Shown one piece after another: positions 16,405-25,478 of a DNA stretch of 64,000 bases. The notes beneath the pieces were generated by a model. It saw only the letters and a list, made by a program, of their open reading frames with translations, made no database searches and was not told where the DNA came from. The position numbers and the translations under genes are program-made. Position 1 is the first letter of the stretch. Each line of letters opens with the position of its first letter. The stretch is from positions 1 through 64,000 of the forward strand of contig JABDBM010000008.1 in NCBI GenBank assembly GCA_013288685.1, read 5' to 3'. The stretch is from Bacteroidota bacterium. GTDB taxonomy: Bacteria; Bacteroidota; Bacteroidia; Sphingobacteriales; Sphingobacteriaceae.

Positions 16405-16956
16405 TTAAATCCAATTTTTTTGAAGACAGGCCCTGAGGTTAAGCTTGGCGCGATGAATAATTACCCAAAAGTTTGATGCGCTAACCTTCATTTGGGCACA
16501 AATTACATCCGTTGGCTCCTCTTCAATATGCTTCATGGTAAAAACGGCCATCCACAACGCCGGGAGTTTCTGCAGGCAACCTTTTAATATCGTTTCAAAT
16601 TCTTTGGCTACCAAATGGTCATTATCGGTTATACCAAATTCTTTTGGTCCGCTTTTATTAAGCCAGTGCCCATCATCGCCAAAAAAGTCTTCTTGTTCGC
16701 GTTCGGCCGCCGTTACATCGTTACCTTTTAAACCCGAAGCCTTTTTACGGTAAACATCAACTATTTTGTTTCTGAGGATGGCGGTAAGCCACGTTCTTTC
16801 TGACGATTTACCTTCAAATGAATTAACTTTTTCGAGCGCGGCCAAAAAAGTTTCCTGCACAAGGTCTTTAGCCATTTCCTCATCGTTAATGCGAGTTATG
16901 GCAAAGGCATATAAATAATCGGCATGGGTGCTTACCCATAGGTGCGGATTTAACAT
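16405..16956 (-). CDS. ECF-type RNA polymerase sigma factor
   Basis: About 183 residues. Region 2 is seen in DYLYAFAITRINDEEMAKDLVQETFLAALEKV and SSERTWLTAILRNKIVDVYRK; region 4 in LQKLPALWMAVFTMKHIEEEPTDVICAQMKVSASNFWVIIHRAKLNLRACL with its helix-turn-helix. The linker carries an acidic FGDDGHWLNKSGPKE stretch. The frame opens at a GTG (16977), but that codon lies in a repeat-like gtgtccattcg sequence; the ATG at 16956 (MLNPHLW) is preferred. It is paired with the anti-sigma gene 10 bp downstream. Confidence 0.9.
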   Translation of the reverse strand: MLNPHLWVSTHADYLYAFAITRINDEEMAKDLVQETFLAALEKVNSFEGKSSERTWLTAILRNKIVDVYRKKASGLKGNDVTAAEREQEDFFGDDGHWLNKSGPKEFGITDNDHLVAKEFETILKGCLQKLPALWMAVFTMKHIEEEPTDVICAQMKVSASNFWVIIHRAKLNLRACLQKNWI

Positions 16957-17277
16957 ATTATGGACACTAATTTTCACGAATTAGACCGAATGGACACGAA
17001 TCGAATAGTTGCATTTATCCAAATTTTGTGTATTGTAAATTAATACATAGTCGTATACAAACCTATATCCTTACAAACTTTATTAAAAAAACAATCTCAC
17101 TACATTTACCCGTTAGTAAAACTCCCTCCTTCCCAAAATCGTATCTATTACAAACAAACTGATACAAGTTCATTCATTTCGATTACCTCCAATAAAAAAC
17201 TTTAGATTTATTGTAAGGTTTAAAACCCACTTACGACTAAGCTCAAAAATACGAACTCCATTTAATTCATATATAAA
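16957..17277. other. Intergenic stretch between divergent sigma and DUF1223 genes
   Basis: Contains near 16960-17002 the repeat-like words ggacactaattttcacgaattag and atggacacgaatcg, and then AT-rich sequence. A weak TAGATTTA element near 17204-17211 could be the -7 box for the DUF1223 gene. No small gene was seen. Confidence 0.4.
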
Positions 17278-18081
17278 ATGAAATCATCAAAAAATTTTAC
17301 TGTTGCAGCGGTTTTAATAGTGACCGCGTTGGCCTCAGCTGCTTTTATCAAGCCGGGGAAAACCGCCAGGGTTAACAACAAACCTGGTTTTGCGGTAATT
17401 GAACTTTTTACCTCCGAAGGGTGTTCAAGTTGCCCTCCCGCAGATGAATTGGTCGCAAAAATTGAAACAGAAGTAAAAGACAAACCGGTTTATATCCTGG
17501 CATATCATGTTGATTATTGGAACAGCCTGGGCTGGAAAGATGTATTCAGCAGCGCCGATTTTTCGAAACGGCAGCGCGACTACGCCCGCTATTTACACCT
17601 CGGCCAGATTTATACACCGCAGATTGTGGTTAACGGAAAAACAGAATTTGTAGGGTCGGAAGAAGGCACGCTGCGTAAGGCCATAAAAAGTACGCTGCAA
17701 ACAAACGCATCGGCTACGATTGCTTTGGACGTCGAAAGCATTGCTTCCAGCAAAGCGACCTTGAAATATACCACCAACACTACCGAAAAGAACCTAACGT
17801 TGCTGATTGCCGTTTTACAAAAAAATGCGCAAACCAATGTGGAGCGCGGCGAAAATGGCGGACGTAAGCTATCACATATTCAAATTGTGCGCAAATTGCA
17901 AAGCGTGCCGTTAACAACTGCGGGCGGAATAGTTACGGTTGCGCTGCCAAAGGAGTTTGATGTGAAAACCTGGGAGATCACCGGTTTTTTGCAAAACACG
18001 CAAAATGGGGAGGTTACTGCGGCCTCACATGCGACATTTTCTGAAGCGGAAAGTGTTGGGACTATGAAAAACTCAAAATAA
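17278..18081 (+). CDS. DUF1223 thioredoxin-fold exported protein
   Basis: A 267-residue protein with an N-terminal signal or anchor (5-24). It matches DUF1223: VIELFTSEGCSSCPPADELVAKI with C49 and C52 (CSSC), YHVDYWNSLGWKDVFSS, the YTPQIVVNG strand with cis-Pro, and a C-terminal beta-sandwich-like half. Members are periplasmic thiol or redox proteins of unknown substrate. Probably its own transcript, divergent from the sigma factor gene. Confidence 0.88.
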   Translation: MKSSKNFTVAAVLIVTALASAAFIKPGKTARVNNKPGFAVIELFTSEGCSSCPPADELVAKIETEVKDKPVYILAYHVDYWNSLGWKDVFSSADFSKRQRDYARYLHLGQIYTPQIVVNGKTEFVGSEEGTLRKAIKSTLQTNASATIALDVESIASSKATLKYTTNTTEKNLTLLIAVLQKNAQTNVERGENGGRKLSHIQIVRKLQSVPLTTAGGIVTVALPKEFDVKTWEITGFLQNTQNGEVTAASHATFSEAESVGTMKNSK

Positions 18082-18136
18082 TGATGCGTTATCTTTAACT
18101 GTCCTTAACTTTACATTATTGTTGTTCAGAAAAAAA

Positions 18137-18240
18137 TAACCACAAAGAACACAAAGATTCCACAAAGGACACAAAGAAAAGTCTATTTATTCTTAGTGTA
18201 CTTTGTGTTTTTCTCTCTGTGCTCTCCGCGGTAAAATAAG
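18137..18240. repeat. cacaaag/ctttgtg inverted repeat
   Basis: aaccacaaagaacacaaagattccac on the left mirrors ctttgtgtttttctctctgtgctctccgcggtaaa on the right. Another copy of the dispersed hairpin family, placed directly before the cytochrome b gene. Confidence 0.75.
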
Positions 18241-18268
18241 CGTCAAAATAATAAACAAGTCCTTTTAA

Positions 18269-19144
18269 ATGAAGACCATCAAAGAAAAACATTCATTGGC
18301 CATGCGCTGGACCCATTGGGTAAACTTCCCGATACTAACCGTTATGATATGGAGCGGGATGTTGATTTATTGGGCTAACGACGAATATTCTATTACGCTG
18401 TTTGGCCATACCTATTTCAGGTTTTTCCCCGATTGGTTTTATAATGAGTTAAAAATACCCAGCCGCCTGGCCGAAGGGATGGCGTTCCATTTTTTGTTTA
18501 TGTGGTTTTTTACCCTTAACGGGATATTGTACATCGGTTACACTATCATCTCGGGCGAGTGGCGCGAATTGGTACCTCAACGCAATTCGTTTAAAGAAGC
18601 GTGGCTGGTGTTGCTGCACGATTTGCATATCCGCAAAAGCGCACCGCCGCAAAACAAATATAACGCCGCCCAGCGCATAGCTTATACCGCCATTATTTTT
18701 ATGGGTATTGGCTCGGTTATTACCGGACTGGCCATTTATAAACCGGTACAATTTTATTATTTGACCTGGCTTTGCGGGGGATATCATTTTGCCCGCATAT
18801 TGCACTTTGCCTTAACGTTGGGCTATGTGTTCTTTTTCCTGATTCACGTTTTCCAGGTTGTGTTGGCGGGGTGGAATAATTTCAGGTCGGTTATTTCGGG
18901 GTTTGAAGTGGTTAATGAACCGCCGGTGTTGGCTGGTGGCCCTATTGGGGCCATTGAAGTAGCGGGCAACGAGGTTGTTCAATTAGAACATAGTGAAGAT
19001 GCGGACCCCCAAAATGTTGTTATGCAAACGGAGAGCATTTCAACTAACCAAACGCCGGTTGATACCGAAACCCCGGCCACAAATGGTGATATAACAAAAC
19101 CGGCAAACAACAATAATACTGAAAACGATGAGCCAGCCCGATAA
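18269..19144 (+). CDS. Cytochrome b561-type membrane subunit for a molybdenum oxidoreductase
   Basis: A 291-residue diheme cytochrome b with four or five transmembrane helices between about 15 and 205 and a polar, disordered tail (210-291, rich in Thr, Asn and Glu). Candidate heme ligands are H16, H74, H179 and H193. The family is that of thiosulfate reductase/formate dehydrogenase/Ni-Fe hydrogenase cytochrome b subunits. It should pass electrons between the quinone pool and the periplasmic molybdoenzyme encoded by the next gene, with which it overlaps by 17 bp. The long tail is unusual and could reach the partner. Confidence 0.9.
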   Translation: MKTIKEKHSLAMRWTHWVNFPILTVMIWSGMLIYWANDEYSITLFGHTYFRFFPDWFYNELKIPSRLAEGMAFHFLFMWFFTLNGILYIGYTIISGEWRELVPQRNSFKEAWLVLLHDLHIRKSAPPQNKYNAAQRIAYTAIIFMGIGSVITGLAIYKPVQFYYLTWLCGGYHFARILHFALTLGYVFFFLIHVFQVVLAGWNNFRSVISGFEVVNEPPVLAGGPIGAIEVAGNEVVQLEHSEDADPQNVVMQTESISTNQTPVDTETPATNGDITKPANNNNTENDEPAR

Positions 19145-19910
19145 AAAAGAAAAAAAAGAACTGACGGTTGAACAAAAAATCAACAGGCGTAATTTTATAT
19201 CATTCAGCACCTTTATTGTTTTAGGCGCTACCGCTTTCGAAGGCTGGCGCTGGCTCTATAAGTCGCCCGATGAAGTGCCTGGTATTACGGGTAGCGCTCA
19301 TCAACCATTACGTAAAGCGTTAAATAAAACCGAGCTTTTTTTCAGACGGGTATTTAGCGACAATCACCTGGTAAAAACCTACCCAAAATCAATGGCCGCC
19401 CCACATGTGAGGGTTAACAGCAATATTGGCGGTGGCAAAAAATTTGACCCTGAGACCTGGCGTTTACAAGTAAACAAACCGGGCGCCGAGGCGCTGCAGA
19501 TTAGTTTGGACGAATTAAAGACGCTGCCTAAAACCGAAATTGTTTACGATTTTAAATGTGTTGAAGGCTGGGACCAGATATCGCATTGGGGGGGTGTTAG
19601 CTTCCGCGATTTTATCAAACATTTTAAGCTGGATGAATTTACAAAAATGGAATTTGTTGGTATGGAGACCGAGGACAAGAAATATTACGTTGGCCTGGAT
19701 ATGCCCAGTGCTATGCACCCCCAAACCTTGCTGGCCTATGAAATGAATGATAAACCCCTGCCTATACGTAACGGCGCACCTTTAAGGCTAATTATCCCGG
19801 TTAAATACGGCATCAAAAACCTTAAGCAAATAAGCGCTATATCCTTTAGCAATACACGCCCGAAAGATTATTGGGCCGAGCAGGGTTATGATTATTATTC
19901 GGGGCTGTAG
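19128..19910 (+). CDS. Tat-exported molybdopterin-dependent oxidoreductase (sulfite oxidase/MsrP fold)
   Basis: A 260-residue enzyme of the oxidoreductase molybdopterin-binding family. A twin-arginine signal or anchor is seen at 20-36 (RRNFISFSTFIVLGA). The catalytic fold includes VYDFKCVEGWDQISHWGGVSF, where C144 is the expected Mo ligand, and a C-terminal LRLIIPVKYGIKNLKQI stretch typical of YedY/MsrP relatives. Paired with a cytochrome b in an overlapping gene, it resembles the MsrPQ (YedYZ) arrangement, though the cytochrome here is not MsrQ-like. The substrate (methionine sulfoxide, sulfite, other) is unknown. The modABC genes 4 kb upstream would supply the metal. Confidence 0.9.
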   Translation: MSQPDKKEKKELTVEQKINRRNFISFSTFIVLGATAFEGWRWLYKSPDEVPGITGSAHQPLRKALNKTELFFRRVFSDNHLVKTYPKSMAAPHVRVNSNIGGGKKFDPETWRLQVNKPGAEALQISLDELKTLPKTEIVYDFKCVEGWDQISHWGGVSFRDFIKHFKLDEFTKMEFVGMETEDKKYYVGLDMPSAMHPQTLLAYEMNDKPLPIRNGAPLRLIIPVKYGIKNLKQISAISFSNTRPKDYWAEQGYDYYSGL

Positions 19911-20099
19911 CGCTCCGTGTCTTATGTTAGCCGCTCATATTTATTTGTTACTGTAACCAATCCATTGAAATTAACGTGGATTTGTTATTGGTGTGAAGGC
20001 ATCTTCCCCTATGTAAAGTTACGCTGGTTTTTATTGGTAATAACGCTATGCGCTTCTTGCGTTTCATTTCTCCGCGTTAAAACCTTATCATTTGTTAAG

Positions 20100-20125
20100 C
20101 CCCGCACCATTTGTTGCGGGGTTTT
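20100..20125 (+). terminator. Rho-independent terminator after the cytochrome b/molybdoenzyme operon
   Basis: ccccgca (20100-20106) pairs with tgcgggg (20115-20121) over an 8-nt loop and is followed by tttt. It lies about 190 nt after the stop of the molybdoenzyme gene. Confidence 0.75.
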
Positions 20126-20307
20126 CGTTATTGTATTATATCTGTTACGAAATAATAGAAGCCGAAAATAAATTTAAAGTATTAGTTAATTTACCTAAAT
20201 GTATTTAAATTTAGTTTTTAGTGAACTACGGCAGAATTGTCATTAAATGAGGCGTACAGGCTTAACTATTGGTATATAAGACTTTATGTGACCCCGGGGA
20301 AAAGATT

Positions 20308-23300
20308 ATGTTAATTGAGCCTATAAATATACCAGGTAATTTTATAATAGACGCCATAGGCGAGGGCTTATTCGGTATCGACAAAAATGGTATTTGTATT
20401 TTTATCAATGCTGCCGCTGCAACTATGCTTGGTGCCGGCCGCGATTATTTTTTAGGCAAGGATATCCACAACCTTATTCATCATCAATTCGAAGGTAGCC
20501 AGCCATATCCACGTTCAGCATGCGTTATTCTTGAAACTGCAAAATCAATTAAAGGATGCAAAGTAGCCGACGAAGTTTTTTGGCGTACCGACGGAACTTC
20601 ATTTCATGTTCGTTATACAGCAAACCCCATCATTGAGCGTGATATTGTAAAAGGCGCTGTTGTAACATTTAGCGATATTACCGCGCAAAAAATACGCGAG
20701 CAAGAGATTTTAACCGCAAAAACCAACCTCGAAGCTTTTATCAATGGCACACAGGATTTCATTTGGTCGGTAGATGCCGATCTGCGTATCATAACCATAA
20801 ATAAGGCATTTGCTGACATAATGGAAAAGCTGGAAGAGCGCACTTTAAAACAGGGCGACTATGTGGTTTTAGATTGGGACGCTGACGACGCCAGAAAAAA
20901 ATGGAAAGGTTACTATAAGCGCGCATTAAACGGCGAATCGTTTTCAATAACCGACGAGCTTTTTGATCCCATTAAATTGGCGCTAATGTACCGCGCTATA
21001 TCCTTTAACCCGATGTATGACGCTGGCGGGAAAATTTGGGGGGTAGCTTGTCAGTCAAAAGATATTACCGGAGATACCTTGAATCTATTGGCATTGGAGG
21101 CGGCAAAGACCGAGTTGGACAAAATAATGGATTCGTCGCTTGATTTGATTTGTACGGTAGACCAAAAAGGTTATTTTTTAAACGTTAGCGCCGCATCCGA
21201 GGCGATATTGGGATACCGGCCCGATGAACTTATTGGTAAAAGAATGATGGATTTTGTGTACGAAGAGGATAAAGAAACAACGCTGCAAGCCGCCAACAAG
21301 ATCATGTCGGGTATTAATAATACCAACGTACAAAACAGGTACGTGCGCAAGGATGGCACATTGGTTTCCCTATCCTGGTCGGCCAGGTGGGATCCAAAGG
21401 ATAAGATCAGGTACGGCATAGCACGTGATACAACTGAAATGAAGAAAGCGGAAACTAAGCTCCAAATGAGTGAACGTCGCTTTAAATCGCTGGTGCAGGA
21501 GGGGGCCGATTTAATCGGTATATTAGATGCTGACGCCTGTTATACTTACGTGAGCCCCGCCTCCGTTTCGGTGTTGGGTATTGAACCCGAATATTTTATC
21601 GGAAAAAACGCCTTTGAGTTTATCCATCCTGATGACAAGGAAACTGTGTTAGCAGCCTCGAAGAGGTTGCTAACAAAAAGACAAATAAAAATTACACCTT
21701 ACCGGTTCCTTTCCGCAGGCGGCAAATGGCGGTGGCTGGAAACAACCATTACCAATTTAACCGATGATGCTGCTATAAACGGACTGGTTGTAAACTCGAG
21801 GGACATTACGGAAAGAAAACTGGCGGAGGATCTGTTAAAACAAAGCGAAGCCGAATTAGCCGAGGCCCAGCGCCTGGCAAAAATGGGCAGCTGGCATTTT
21901 GATGTAAAGGCAGATCGCCTTACCTGGTCCGATGAGTTGTACAACGTTTTTGGGGCTGATAAAAAAACTTTTATAGAAACACACGGCTCTTTCGTTAGCC
22001 TGGTTGATGCCAGTGACAGGGAAAGAGTAATGCAAACCAGCAAACACACGCAAGAGACAGGTACGCCATTTATCATAGAATACCGGATCACGACACCTGG
22101 TGGCGAAAAAAAGATAATTCAGGAACATGGGTATGGAGAAACCGACGCAAACGGATTGGTTACCCGCATGTTTGGAACCGCACAGGACATTACTGAAAGA
22201 AAGATAGCCGAAGAAGAATTAAAAAATTCGGAGGAAAAGTATAAGTACCTGTTTCAAAATAGCCCGGTGCCCCTTATCATTTGGGATTTTGAAACCTTCC
22301 GGATTATTGAGTGCAATATAGAAGCAGAAATAAAATATGGCTATACCCGTGAGGAGTTTCTGCAACTCACAATTAAAGATATACGGCCATCTGAAGATAT
22401 TCCGCTTATTGAGTCTTCTGCAAAAAATGAAGGAATTTACGGACAAATTCATAAAAAAACCTGGCGGCATAAAAAGAAAAATGGCGAGTTGATGTTTATG
22501 AACATCACCGGACATTTAATGGATTATAACGGACGCAGGGTATCACTTGCCCTTTCGGAAGACATAACGGAAAGCCGTTATTACAATCAACTGGATTTAT
22601 TAGAAAAAGGCATACTTGAATCGAAGGCGGCGAATGAAAAAAGCTTAAAGGAAGTAATAGAAGATTATTTGCTGGGCATAGAAGCACTGCACCCGGGGAT
22701 GCTTTGCTCTTTGCAGGAATTACACTATAACAAATTGTACAATTCGGCGTCGCCAAGTTTACCAGCTGCGTTTTTGGACGCCATTGAGGGAATTGAAATT
22801 GGTAAAAGTGCGGGCTCTTGCGGAACCGCGGCCTTTTTTAAGAAAAAAATTATTGTTGCCGATGTACAAAGCGATATACGATGGGCCGATTACAAAGCAA
22901 TTGCAGCAAAATACGAATTAAAAGCATGTTGGTCGCAACCTATTTTGGATGACGCGGGCAATGTAATGGCAACTTTTGCATGCTATTTCAGGGAAATAAA
23001 AACGCCATCGGCATTCGAGGAAAAAACCATACAAAGGGCCTCGCACTTACTGCAGGTTATTTTGGAAAGCGACCAGCGTGAAAAGGCGCTGCGGATAAGT
23101 AACGAACGGTTTGAATACGTAACCGAGGCCACATCAGATATAATATGGGATTGGAACCTGGAAACAAACGGTGTGCATTATTCAGGGAATATGTACAAAC
23201 TGTTTGGACACAAGCCTGGCATCAACTACAATAATCTACCCTTTTATTATGACCATGTGCATCCGGAAGACAGGGACAAGGTGGTTTTGTATCCGGACGC

Positions 23301-24072
23301 GGTAAAAAATGGCACTTTCATCCATTGGACACAGGAGTATCGTTTTAGAAAAGCGGATGGAGAATATGCTTTTGTACTGGACAAAGGTATTGTTATACGG
23401 GACGAGAAAGGGAAAGGCATCCGAATGGTTGGCGCTATGCGGGATATCACCAAACAAAAAAATGAAGAGCTTGCGCTCGAGGAATCTGAAAAAAGGTATA
23501 GTGAGCTTTTTCATTTAAGTCCACAGCCAATGTGGGTGTACGACTATGAGTCATTGCAGTTTTTGGATGTTAACAACGCCGCAATAAAACATTACGGCTA
23601 TAGCAGAAAAGAATTCCTGAGTATGACAATCAAAGATATCAGGCCGCCATCTGAGCTTCCTAAATTGGAGGAAACGGTGGCGGCCAACAAAAAATTGGGA
23701 TTAAAAAACTTTCAGGGGGTTTTCACGCATCAAAAGAAGAACGGTGAAGTTATTCAGGTTGATATTCAGAGTAACTTTGTGCGGCGTAAAGGCCGCAAAG
23801 CAAAGGTTGTGCTGGCAAATGACGTAACCGAACGATTAAATTATATAAGAGCCATTGAGGCACAGAACGAAAAGCTTAAAGAGATATCGTGGATACAATC
23901 GCACATTGTACGGGCTCCGCTCGCAAGGATTATGGGCTTAATCCCGCTTATTAGCGATGCTGAAAACAAGGAGGAACATGAAAAAATGCTCCAATCAATT
24001 TTGTTATCTGCAAACGAGCTGGATGTGATCATTGGGAATATTACAGATAAGACTAAAATAACTGATATCTGA
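20308..24072 (+). CDS. Multi-PAS/GAF sensor ending in a histidine-kinase dimerisation helix without ATPase domain
   Basis: About 1254 residues from the ATG at 20308, which follows ggggaaaag; the upstream TTG frame start is less likely. There is no transmembrane segment. I count about eight PAS domains, most ended by DIT-type motifs (for example SDITAQK, SRDITERK, AQDITERK, MRDITKQK, NDVTERL), with one GAF domain (about residues 790-930, LEKGILESKAANEKSLKEV to FEEKTIQRA) after the sixth. The last 60 residues, LKEISWIQSHIVRAPLARIMGL onward, are a DHp helix with H-box His about residue 1199, yet the protein stops where the HATPase_c domain should begin. Next comes a helicase, not a kinase remnant. 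It may act as a phosphoacceptor or an adaptor for another kinase. Confidence 0.85.
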   Translation: MLIEPINIPGNFIIDAIGEGLFGIDKNGICIFINAAAATMLGAGRDYFLGKDIHNLIHHQFEGSQPYPRSACVILETAKSIKGCKVADEVFWRTDGTSFHVRYTANPIIERDIVKGAVVTFSDITAQKIREQEILTAKTNLEAFINGTQDFIWSVDADLRIITINKAFADIMEKLEERTLKQGDYVVLDWDADDARKKWKGYYKRALNGESFSITDELFDPIKLALMYRAISFNPMYDAGGKIWGVACQSKDITGDTLNLLALEAAKTELDKIMDSSLDLICTVDQKGYFLNVSAASEAILGYRPDELIGKRMMDFVYEEDKETTLQAANKIMSGINNTNVQNRYVRKDGTLVSLSWSARWDPKDKIRYGIARDTTEMKKAETKLQMSERRFKSLVQEGADLIGILDADACYTYVSPASVSVLGIEPEYFIGKNAFEFIHPDDKETVLAASKRLLTKRQIKITPYRFLSAGGKWRWLETTITNLTDDAAINGLVVNSRDITERKLAEDLLKQSEAELAEAQRLAKMGSWHFDVKADRLTWSDELYNVFGADKKTFIETHGSFVSLVDASDRERVMQTSKHTQETGTPFIIEYRITTPGGEKKIIQEHGYGETDANGLVTRMFGTAQDITERKIAEEELKNSEEKYKYLFQNSPVPLIIWDFETFRIIECNIEAEIKYGYTREEFLQLTIKDIRPSEDIPLIESSAKNEGIYGQIHKKTWRHKKKNGELMFMNITGHLMDYNGRRVSLALSEDITESRYYNQLDLLEKGILESKAANEKSLKEVIEDYLLGIEALHPGMLCSLQELHYNKLYNSASPSLPAAFLDAIEGIEIGKSAGSCGTAAFFKKKIIVADVQSDIRWADYKAIAAKYELKACWSQPILDDAGNVMATFACYFREIKTPSAFEEKTIQRASHLLQVILESDQREKALRISNERFEYVTEATSDIIWDWNLETNGVHYSGNMYKLFGHKPGINYNNLPFYYDHVHPEDRDKVVLYPDAVKNGTFIHWTQEYRFRKADGEYAFVLDKGIVIRDEKGKGIRMVGAMRDITKQKNEELALEESEKRYSELFHLSPQPMWVYDYESLQFLDVNNAAIKHYGYSRKEFLSMTIKDIRPPSELPKLEETVAANKKLGLKNFQGVFTHQKKNGEVIQVDIQSNFVRRKGRKAKVVLANDVTERLNYIRAIEAQNEKLKEISWIQSHIVRAPLARIMGLIPLISDAENKEEHEKMLQSILLSANELDVIIGNITDKTKITDI

Positions 24073-24139
24073 ATTCTGCACAATATTCCATTTCCCAAAC
24101 ATTTTTTTGCTAACTTGCAGACCTTCACCATATAGAACT

Positions 24140-25357
24140 GTGACATTCGAGGATTTTAAATTTAACGAGCATTTATTAGAAGGCGTACTAAGTATGGGGT
24201 TCACCACCCCCACCCCCATACAGGAAATGGCCATACCGATTATATTAGCCGGGAATGATATTATTGCCTGCGCCCAAACCGGTACCGGCAAAACCGGCGC
24301 CTACCTATTGCCGGTTTTGGACCATATCAGCAAAACAAACAAGCATCAGATTAGCACCCTGGTTTTAGCGCCTACGCGCGAACTGGCCCAACAGATTGAC
24401 CAACAGGTGGAAGGACTTGCCTACTTTACGGGGGTAAGCTCCATAGCAGTTTTTGGCGGTGGCGATGGCAGCGCCTACGAGCAGCAACGCCGCGGCATAC
24501 AAAACAATGTAAATATTATTATTGCCACACCGGGCAGGCTGATAGCGCACCTTACATCGGGCGTATTAAAACTAAATCATTTAACACACCTGGTGCTTGA
24601 TGAAGCCGACCGGATGCTGGATATGGGCTTTCAGGATGATATCATGAAAATCATCAGCTATTTGCCTAAAACCAGGCAGACAATGTTATTTTCGGCCACC
24701 ATGCCGGGGCGTATCCGCTCATTGGCTAAGGCTATTTTAAATAATCCGCAATCGGTAAACATAGCAGTATCGCAACCGGCCGTAGGCATCGATCAGCAAA
24801 TATACCGGGTACACGATCAGCAAAAAACGCCTTTGTTGCAAATGCTGCTCAAAAATGGGTCGTACGCCAGTGTTATCATATTCGCATCCCGCAAGGAGAT
24901 TGTAAAATCGTTAGCAAAGGAACTAAAAGGGATGCATCTTAAAGTAAGCGCCTTTCATTCGGATTTGGAGCAGAAGGAACGCGAAGAAATACTGCTAAAC
25001 TTTAAAAACAAACAGCTGCCGGTAATCATTGGCACCGATGCCCTCTCACGTGGCATTGATGTGGAAGGTATTGATCTGGTGATTAACTACGATGTACCTG
25101 GCGATCCGGAAGATTATATTCACCGCATAGGCCGCACCGCGCGTGCAGAAACCACCGGCACAGCCATCACTTTTGTGAATCACCGCGATGAACGTAAGCT
25201 AAAAAGCATTGAACAACTAATTGATAAGCCTATACGCTTAATTGCCGTGCCCGATGAACTGGCCGGTATACAACAAGCCGCCAGGCCCGAACATTCGCCT
25301 AATAAACGGCCACAACAAAGGCGCTGGGGAAATAAGAGTAAGCCGAAAAAAGCGTAA
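24140..25357 (+). CDS. rhlE: DEAD-box RNA helicase, RhlE type
   Basis: ATP-dependent RNA helicase for ribosome assembly or RNA decay in the cytoplasm. Motifs in order: Q motif FTTPTPIQ, motif I AQTGTGKTG, Ia PTRELAQQ, GG, Ib TPGRL, II DEAD, III SAT, IV VIIFASR, V TDALSRGIDV, VI HRIGRTAR. A short basic tail (RPQQRRWGNKSKPKKA) is usual for RhlE of Bacteroidota. I place the start at the GTG at 24140 (VTFEDFKF, the typical RhlE beginning) instead of the TTG at 24107. About 405 residues. Confidence 0.93.
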   Translation: MTFEDFKFNEHLLEGVLSMGFTTPTPIQEMAIPIILAGNDIIACAQTGTGKTGAYLLPVLDHISKTNKHQISTLVLAPTRELAQQIDQQVEGLAYFTGVSSIAVFGGGDGSAYEQQRRGIQNNVNIIIATPGRLIAHLTSGVLKLNHLTHLVLDEADRMLDMGFQDDIMKIISYLPKTRQTMLFSATMPGRIRSLAKAILNNPQSVNIAVSQPAVGIDQQIYRVHDQQKTPLLQMLLKNGSYASVIIFASRKEIVKSLAKELKGMHLKVSAFHSDLEQKEREEILLNFKNKQLPVIIGTDALSRGIDVEGIDLVINYDVPGDPEDYIHRIGRTARAETTGTAITFVNHRDERKLKSIEQLIDKPIRLIAVPDELAGIQQAARPEHSPNKRPQQRRWGNKSKPKKA

Positions 25358-25373
25358 TGAGTTTCTCTCTTTT

Positions 25374-25468
25374 GTCGTTGCGAACGAGGAACGAGTGAAG
25401 CAATCTCGTCGCCATGCTTGTCGACTACGCATTGCGACGAGATTGCCGCGCTTCGCTCGCAATGACAA
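25374..25468. repeat. REP-like inverted repeat (gtcgttgcgaacgagg...gcgaagcgcggc)
   Basis: gtcgttgcgaacgaggaacgagtgaagcaatctcgtcg at left mirrors cgacgagattgccgcgcttcgctcgcaatgac at right. It is a homologue of the repeat at 10289-10384 and lies between two convergent genes, where it could also end both transcripts. Confidence 0.8.
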
Positions 25469-25478
25469 TGATCTTTTA

